Assembly: GCA_021797025.1 (NCBI GenBank)
Contig: JAKAAK010000008.1
Coordinates: 1 to 28,593 of the forward strand
Direction of reading: 5' to 3'
Length of the DNA: 28,593 nucleotides
From: Thermoplasmata archaeon
GTDB lineage: Archaea > Thermoplasmatota > Thermoplasmata > Thermoplasmatales > Thermoplasmataceae
Position 1 is the first letter of the stretch; each line of letters begins with the position of its first letter. The translations under genes and the position numbers were made by a program. Shown here piece by piece: positions 23,848 through 28,593 of this stretch. The notes beneath the pieces are model-generated. The model did no database searches and was not told the DNA's origin. It saw nothing but the letters and a program-made list of their open reading frames with translations.

Positions 23848-25084
23848 TGGTGTTGTTGAAAAGCCCGATGTTGTTGGTGCAATATTTGGGCAGACTGAAG
23901 GATTATTAGGTGAGGAATTAGATTTAAGGGATTTACAGAAAAGCGGCAAAATAGGCAGAATTGAGGTTGAAATAGACACCAAAAAGGGGAGAACGGAGGG
24001 TTTTGTATTGATACCGTCCGGACTTGATCAGGTAGAGAGCTCAATTCTCGCTGCTGCACTCGAGACAATAGATAGAATTGGCCCATGCAAGGCAAAGGTA
24101 GACATAGAAGATGTTGAAGATGTCAGAATCAATAAAAGGGACAAGGTTATCCAGAGAGCGGAAGAGCTTTATAAAAAAATGGGCACAAACGGAAAGAGCC
24201 TCAGCGAGAGTATAATTCAGTCTGTCCGTGAAGAGGTTGAAAAGAAAGAAATTTTATCATACGGTGAGGAGCATCTACCAGCCGGTCCGGCAGTGGGCAC
24301 TTCTGATTCAATTATAGTGGTAGAGGGCAGGAACGATGTGCTTAATCTTCTCAGATATGGCATAAAAAATACCATCGCTGTACAGGGAACCAGTGTTCCT
24401 AAAACCGTGAAGGAGCTTTCTAAGGCAAGAACAGTAACTTTATTTGTTGATGGTGACCACGGAGGAGAGCTGATAATAAAGGAGATGCTCCAGGTTGCAG
24501 ATGTGGATTTCATTGCCAGGGCACCACCTGGAACCGAAGTTGAGGAACTGACATATAAGCAGATAGTAAAGGCTCTAAAATACAAAGCGCCGGTAAATCA
24601 GTATTTAGAATCACATGGAATGATTGAAGAGCTCAAGGAATTCACGGAAAAGAACAATAAAGCTATAGCCGATATGAACGTGAATGTGGAAGAGAAACAG
24701 GAGCCAAAAGTTGAGCCACAGAAGGAAAAAGAGCCGAAGCATGTGGAGCAGACTGAGCCAGTGGCTGCGGTAGTCGAGGAGGAAGTTAAGGATGTAAATG
24801 ATCCTAGATTTATAAGAAACAAGCTGAATGAACTATTTGAAAGCAAAGCAGTTGAAATATATGATGGATCCTCCAATCCTGTGGCTAGATACCCCATTTC
24901 AGACGCTGTCGAACAGATGCAGGGCGTTAAAAATGCCAGCATAGTAATAAGTGGGGGTGTTATATCCCAGAGATTTGTTGATATAGCTTTCAACATGGGC
25001 GTCAGCTCTATTTATGGAATGAAAATGGGGCATGTAACAAAAAAGCCAGATGGAATCAGGGTGGTTACATGGGATCATATGTAA
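23792..25084 (+). CDS. dnaG: Archaeal DnaG primase-like protein
   Basis: Archaeal DnaG has a TOPRIM domain and is found both as a primase and as a subunit of the RNA-degrading exosome. The 430-residue protein opens with the archaeal-specific region VDPNITKYVIKAKI and GAIFGQTEGLLG. The TOPRIM domain has catalytic Glu178 in VVEGRND and Asp220/Asp222 in VDGDHGG. A Lys/Glu/Pro-rich linker (about 290-330) leads to a conserved C-terminal domain ending VVTWDHM. I choose the ATG at 23792 because GGTGAT, complementary to the 16S tail, lies four bases before it; an in-frame GTG at 23783 overlaps that site. The 3' end overlaps the AAA+ gene by 16 bases. Confidence 0.95.
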   Translation: MNVDPNITKYVIKAKIVTDGVVEKPDVVGAIFGQTEGLLGEELDLRDLQKSGKIGRIEVEIDTKKGRTEGFVLIPSGLDQVESSILAAALETIDRIGPCKAKVDIEDVEDVRINKRDKVIQRAEELYKKMGTNGKSLSESIIQSVREEVEKKEILSYGEEHLPAGPAVGTSDSIIVVEGRNDVLNLLRYGIKNTIAVQGTSVPKTVKELSKARTVTLFVDGDHGGELIIKEMLQVADVDFIARAPPGTEVEELTYKQIVKALKYKAPVNQYLESHGMIEELKEFTEKNNKAIADMNVNVEEKQEPKVEPQKEKEPKHVEQTEPVAAVVEEEVKDVNDPRFIRNKLNELFESKAVEIYDGSSNPVARYPISDAVEQMQGVKNASIVISGGVISQRFVDIAFNMGVSSIYGMKMGHVTKKPDGIRVVTWDHM

Positions 25085-26550
25085 ATTACAGTGAATACCC
25101 GGACACATCGTATATTAAAATTCCGACAAGCCCGCTGGAAAGGGTCATAGGACAGGGAGAAGCCGTCCGTCTTGCACTTATAGCAGCAAAACAGAGGAGG
25201 AATCTTCTTCTCGTTGGACCACCGGGAGTGGGCAAATCCATGATAGCCCAGGCAATGTCATTTTATATCAGCAGGCCGGAAGAGGAAATCCGGGTTGTAC
25301 ATAATCCTTCTTATCCTGAAAGGCCGTTTGTAGAGGTAAGAACTATAGGTGAGATTGAAAAAGAGAAGCATGAAATGAACTCTATTGAGGGAGAAATCAT
25401 TGACCCGAAAAATGCACCTGACAATGTTGCCCAGAGACTGGGATATAAATGCCCTCACTGTGGATTCTATTCCCCACCCACAGAAAGCGTCTGCCCTAAT
25501 TGCAATAACAGCAAAACAACAAACAATACACAGGGTCCATTCAATGATGTTTTCAATGTAATAGGTGTTGCCTTCGGTGTAAATAACAACAATGACAGGG
25601 TAACCCAGACCAGAAAGGTTGGAGAGAAGGAGGAGATAGTAGTCTACGAAAAGTATGGTGATAAGATAAGGGTACTTGATGAAAAGACTCTGGAACGCCG
25701 CCGTAAACTGGAAAAGAAAAGCCCCAGCAAGGTGATTGTCCCTATAGATAGAAACCCATTTGTACTGGCAACCGGGGCAAGCGAGACTGAACTTCTCGGG
25801 GATGTAAGACATGATCCCTATGGTGGGCACCCACAGCTGGGAACAATGCCATATGAACGTGTAGTAGCAGGTTCTGTGCATATGGCACATGAAGGTGTTC
25901 TTTTTATAGACGAGATTACACATCTGGGAAAACTCCAGAGGTTCATACTCACTGCAATGCAGGAAAGGAAATTCCCAATTGTTGGAAGAAACCCGCAGAG
26001 TGCCGGTGCGAGTGTTAAGGTTGATGATGTGCCTACCGATTTTATCCTTGTTGCAGCATGCAATATACAGGATTTACAGTATATACTGAGCCCACTGCGC
26101 TCGAGGATCGTTGGAAACGGATATGAGATTTTAATGGAAAATTCCATGCCAGATACAAAGGAGAACAGAATGAGATATCTGCAGTTCATAGCCCAGGAAA
26201 TCAACATGGACGGAAAAATACCCAATATGGCTATAGAAGCAACTGACATTATTATCAACGAGGGAAGAAGAAGGGCACTTGAAGATCATAAGAGCAATGC
26301 ACTTACACTGAAACTCAGGGAACTGGGTGGCCTTGTCAGAGCTTCAGGGGACATGGCAATTGAGAACAGGCATAAATTAATAGAGAAATCAGATGTAAAA
26401 GAGGCACTGGTACTTTATGTCCCTGTTGAGGAAAAGATCAAAAAATACTATGGCAGCATGACCAACGCTATTGGGGAAGAAGCTACAGGCTCACAGAAAG
26501 GTGAATATTATAATTATTATAATTATAGTGAAGACAGGTCTTATCAGTGA
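25069..26550 (+). CDS. Lon-like AAA+ ATPase without protease domain, with zinc ribbon
   Basis: The 493-residue protein resembles the ATPase part of archaeal LonB/MCM-type AAA+ proteins. It has Walker A GPPGVGKS (50-57), Walker B VLFIDEI (277-283) and SPLRSRI (341-347, arginine-finger region), then the helical small AAA domain (AIEATDIIINEGRRRAL). Between Walker A and B, where LonB has its membrane helices, there is a zinc ribbon with CPHC (128-131) and CPNC (142-145). The S16 protease domain with its Ser-Lys dyad is missing: only about 50 residues follow the small domain, ending in a Tyr/Asn-rich tail. GGTGG lies shortly before the ATG. It overlaps dnaG by 16 bases, so it is co-expressed with the primase. 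Its function is unknown. Confidence 0.88.
   Translation: MGSYVNYSEYPDTSYIKIPTSPLERVIGQGEAVRLALIAAKQRRNLLLVGPPGVGKSMIAQAMSFYISRPEEEIRVVHNPSYPERPFVEVRTIGEIEKEKHEMNSIEGEIIDPKNAPDNVAQRLGYKCPHCGFYSPPTESVCPNCNNSKTTNNTQGPFNDVFNVIGVAFGVNNNNDRVTQTRKVGEKEEIVVYEKYGDKIRVLDEKTLERRRKLEKKSPSKVIVPIDRNPFVLATGASETELLGDVRHDPYGGHPQLGTMPYERVVAGSVHMAHEGVLFIDEITHLGKLQRFILTAMQERKFPIVGRNPQSAGASVKVDDVPTDFILVAACNIQDLQYILSPLRSRIVGNGYEILMENSMPDTKENRMRYLQFIAQEINMDGKIPNMAIEATDIIINEGRRRALEDHKSNALTLKLRELGGLVRASGDMAIENRHKLIEKSDVKEALVLYVPVEEKIKKYYGSMTNAIGEEATGSQKGEYYNYYNYSEDRSYQ
26506..26530 (+). repeat. Short 9-base tandem repeat encoding the Tyr/Asn-rich tail
   Basis: The unit tattataat occurs in tandem near the 3' end of the AAA+ gene and encodes YYNYYNY. 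It is short, so replication slippage could easily change its length. Confidence 0.4.
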
Positions 26551-26655
26551 GTGAAATTTCGAATTCCCATTATGTTTATAAATATTATTTTATCTAATCA
26601 AAATTTATAGTTCTAATGAGCAAAAAGATTAATACGTTTTAAATATAGAGGTTAA

Positions 26656-27282
26656 ATGGCAATTTTACTTCTCTTCTTAACTGTATTCGTGGCATTGTTT
26701 GCTATTATAAATCCCATAGGAGCAGTGCCCATACTTATCACCCTTACTGATGGTTATAGCCTCAAGGAAAGGAAGGAAGTAATACGGCGTAGTGTGTACA
26801 TGGCATCGGGAATGCTTTTTGGTTTTATGTTTCTGGGAGTGTATATATTTGATATACTTGGAATAAGTATATATGATTTTGAAATAGCCGGAGGAATTCT
26901 GCTTTTCAAGGTCGGTTTTGATATGCTCCAGGGCAAAACATCGCAGACAAAAATTACAAATGCAGAACAGCAGGATTCCGCTGACCGGGAAGCGATAGCA
27001 ATCGCACCCATAGGAACACCATTACTTGCTGGCCCAGGTTCCATAACAACTGCCATAATTTATTTTAACGGCACCGGAATTGCCCTATCATCCAGAATGG
27101 TCGTAATTGCTGCAGTAATTCTTGTGCTTATCCTGGCATTCATAATACTGAAGTATTCCCTGCCAATATTCCAGAAAATAGGAAAAACAGGTTCAATTGT
27201 AATTTCCAGGATCATGGGTCTTCTCTTAACTGCTATTGCTGTTGATTTGATTTCCACCGGAATTATTCATATTTTCCTTTGA
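26656..27282 (+). CDS. MarC family integral membrane protein
   Basis: The 208-residue protein has six predicted membrane helices and belongs to the MarC/UPF0056 family. Family features are FAIINPIGAVPILITLT near the N-terminus and APIGTPLLAGPGSITTAI near residue 117, two related re-entrant-like NP/GPG segments, with a polar loop (KTSQTKITNAEQQDS) between the halves. The transport or other function of MarC proteins is unsettled; the old link to multiple antibiotic resistance has been withdrawn. A GAGG site lies a few bases before the ATG. The last 20 bases overlap the convergent aroD gene. Confidence 0.92.
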   Translation: MAILLLFLTVFVALFAIINPIGAVPILITLTDGYSLKERKEVIRRSVYMASGMLFGFMFLGVYIFDILGISIYDFEIAGGILLFKVGFDMLQGKTSQTKITNAEQQDSADREAIAIAPIGTPLLAGPGSITTAIIYFNGTGIALSSRMVVIAAVILVLILAFIILKYSLPIFQKIGKTGSIVISRIMGLLLTAIAVDLISTGIIHIFL

Positions 27283-27928
27283 AACGGGATAATAGTTTAT
27301 TGAATTCTACTGTTTCAATCTGCCCCGGGGCAGTTGAATCTCTATAGGTCCCATACGCATAATCTGAAACCATGCGGGCTGAAATTACACGCAAAAAACT
27401 ATTATTTTCTCCCATGGGAATGAATGCAAGTTTTATAGAATTCTCAAGCCTGTAATGATATAAATAATCAAGATCATCGAGGAATTTTCCGTTGTCGGTA
27501 TAAAGCAATGCAATTTTATATATATCGGGCTCAAGTGGTGACATTCCGGCAATCTTTATCCTTATTTTATCATCATTAGAACCGTGAAATGAAACCATCA
27601 ACCTTGTATCTCTAAAAAAATCCCTTTTGAATTTGAATGAGTTGATATCCACATCAACAATGGGCGGGGAGAAATTTATTGCAGTACTGTAAATTTTTAT
27701 CAGTTCTTCTGTGTTTGCGGATCTGTAAGTAAATATATAATCAATATTATTTGAGTTAAGGTATGTGAGTATTAGCCTCAGATTTTCAATGCTTTTATAT
27801 TTAAACAGATCGTACCTGATTTCATAATGCTCCGAATAATCTGCCAATCCTTTTTCGAATTCCGTTCTCAGATGGGCGAAATCATCAAAAAAAACTGATG
27901 TATATACTTTACATGAATTCCCGGGCAT
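27263..27928 (-). CDS. aroD: Type I 3-dehydroquinate dehydratase (divergent)
   Basis: It catalyses the third step of the shikimate pathway, dehydration of 3-dehydroquinate, through a Schiff-base lysine. All key residues can be placed in the 221-residue barrel: EIRYD (Glu36, Arg38, Asp40), FTYRS (Arg69), MVSFHG (catalytic His115), YKIA (Schiff-base Lys138), LRV (Arg180) and STAPGQ (198-203). Outside these motifs it is rather divergent from bacterial AroD, so an automatic search could miss it. A minus-strand TATA box (27948-27957) lies 25 bases before the ATG. No other shikimate gene is in the window. Confidence 0.88.
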   Translation of the reverse strand: MPGNSCKVYTSVFFDDFAHLRTEFEKGLADYSEHYEIRYDLFKYKSIENLRLILTYLNSNNIDYIFTYRSANTEELIKIYSTAINFSPPIVDVDINSFKFKRDFFRDTRLMVSFHGSNDDKIRIKIAGMSPLEPDIYKIALLYTDNGKFLDDLDYLYHYRLENSIKLAFIPMGENNSFLRVISARMVSDYAYGTYRDSTAPGQIETVEFNKLLSRFKGKYE

Positions 27929-28011
27929 AGTAAAGTATTTCAGTATAGTATAAAAATTATCTATTGAACATGATATAATAAACCTTTTTACATATAATAT
28001 TATATCCCCGC

Positions 28012-28278
28012 ATGGATATGATAGAGATTAAGAAAGGGGGAAAGTATACAGTTGTTTCATCAAGCGGGGATGACAAACCACTGATAACAGAGGGAGAATA
28101 CTTTGGATATGCAATTCTTGGAGAGGAAGGATCGCTGGTATTCAGGGTCACGTCAGAGGGGAAGTCGAAATTGAGGCTTATCCCTGTAGCATCTGTGTCG
28201 TATATTGAATTCGATGAAGAAAATGTTGTTTCCAAAAATAAGGAAGAGGATAGAGGAAAAACCACATATTTCAATTAA
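28012..28278 (+). CDS. Small beta-rich archaeal protein, possibly an SH3/LSm-like barrel
   Basis: The function is unknown. The 88-residue protein alternates short beta strands: GKYTVVSS, GEYFGYAILG, LVFRVTS, LRLIPVASVSYIEF. The pattern GEYFGYAILG followed by LRLIPVASVSYIEF looks like a small SH3- or LSm-like barrel that recurs in euryarchaeal hypothetical proteins. The C-terminal 20 residues are charged and probably disordered. A TATA-like ctttttacat is centred about 24 bases before the ATG at 28012; a second ATG at 28018 is possible. It is divergent from aroD. Confidence 0.75.
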   Translation: MDMIEIKKGGKYTVVSSSGDDKPLITEGEYFGYAILGEEGSLVFRVTSEGKSKLRLIPVASVSYIEFDEENVVSKNKEEDRGKTTYFN

Positions 28279-28345
28279 TTTTAAAATCAGGTCATTTTTC
28301 CAAATGTTTCGAAACTAATATTTTTATATTAATTAAATATAAAAT

Positions 28346-28593
28346 ATGATGGTTTATAAAAAATCTGTTGAGTCGGCTATTATAATAGGTGGTGGCAGTA
28401 CAGGATGCAGCATAGCATATCATCTAGCTCAAAGAGGGCTTAAGGTACTGTTAATAGAACGCGAGAATATAGCATCTGGAAATACAGGTAAGTCAAGCGC
28501 ACTTGTCAGGACACATTACAGTAATAAATTGATAGCTTCCATGGCCCTTTATTCAATAAACCAGTTTATTAATTTTGACAGCATAGGATATTC
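28346..28593 (+). CDS. FAD-dependent oxidoreductase, DAO family (5' part only)
   Basis: The gene runs off the right edge; 82 complete codons are present. The N-terminal FAD-binding Rossmann motif is IIIGGGSTGCSIAYHLAQRG (12-31), followed by KVLLIERENIASGNTGKSSA, as in sarcosine/glycine oxidase and D-amino-acid dehydrogenase relatives. The substrate cannot be told from this part. An AT-rich box (about 28318-28332) lies roughly 21 bases before the ATG at 28346; a second ATG follows directly at 28349. Confidence 0.85.
   Translation, partial: MMVYKKSVESAIIIGGGSTGCSIAYHLAQRGLKVLLIERENIASGNTGKSSALVRTHYSNKLIASMALYSINQFINFDSIGY

Noticed and set aside
25258..25923. A 221-codon minus-strand frame inside the AAA+ ATPase gene
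   Set aside because: The plus-strand frame has clear Walker motifs and the zinc ribbon; the antisense translation is Cys/Tyr/Ile-rich with no domain features and is a shadow.
1..28593. CRISPR array, prophage, toxin-antitoxin or defence island
   Set aside because: No regularly spaced repeats, no integrase or phage structural genes, and no recognisable toxin or defence proteins are present; the region is mostly housekeeping.

Overview
The window is from an archaeon of the order Thermoplasmatales (Ferroplasma, Acidiplasma, Cuniculiplasma, Picrophilus or a relative). The evidence is the mix of typical archaeal information-processing genes (aIF2-gamma, S6e, archaeal DnaG, a Kae1-Bud32 fusion) with an HU-type histone-like protein of the Thermoplasma HTa kind, plus a base composition of roughly 35-40% GC with very AT-rich gaps. 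First genes of transcription units mostly have a TATA-like box about 24-28 bases before the start codon, which implies leaderless mRNAs. Several internal genes carry a GGTGA-type Shine-Dalgarno sequence. I cannot fix the genus from the sequence alone.

Layout, left to right. Positions 1-735 are AT-rich and apparently non-coding. They are followed by an orphan IS630/Tc1-type HTH protein and a glycerophosphodiester phosphodiesterase. Then comes an overlapping three-gene operon (2128-5165): a B12-dependent acyl-CoA mutase large subunit, its cobalamin-binding small subunit, and the MeaB chaperone GTPase. The active-site residues that fix substrate in this mutase are those of isobutyryl-CoA mutase, not methylmalonyl-CoA mutase. 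A small heat-shock protein and a UbiB/ABC1-type kinase with two C-terminal membrane helices follow. Next are a secreted, sequon-rich phosphoesterase with a partner membrane protein, and an MFS transporter. On the minus strand (11135-14082) lies a two-gene operon of a sphingosine-1-phosphate-lyase-like PLP enzyme and an FGGY sugar kinase.

The middle (14285-17856) holds a conserved hypothetical protein, RmuC, a DUF357 protein, and the S6e/aIF2-gamma translation pair. Upstream of S6e is a GC-rich, hairpin-rich stretch without a gene (about 17900-18057), the best candidate for an unannotated structured RNA. Then come an ITP/XTP pyrophosphatase, the Kae1-Bud32 fusion for tRNA t6A synthesis, the HTa-like protein, and spermidine synthase.

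The right end has a two-helix membrane protein, a COG4004-type small protein and a TIM-barrel (endonuclease IV superfamily) protein on the minus strand. Diverging from them are archaeal DnaG primase and an overlapping Lon-like AAA+ ATPase that has lost its protease domain and carries a zinc ribbon. A MarC membrane protein, a divergent type I 3-dehydroquinate dehydratase, a small beta-rich protein and the first 82 codons of a DAO-type FAD oxidoreductase close the window. I found no rRNA, tRNA, CRISPR array or complete insertion sequence.
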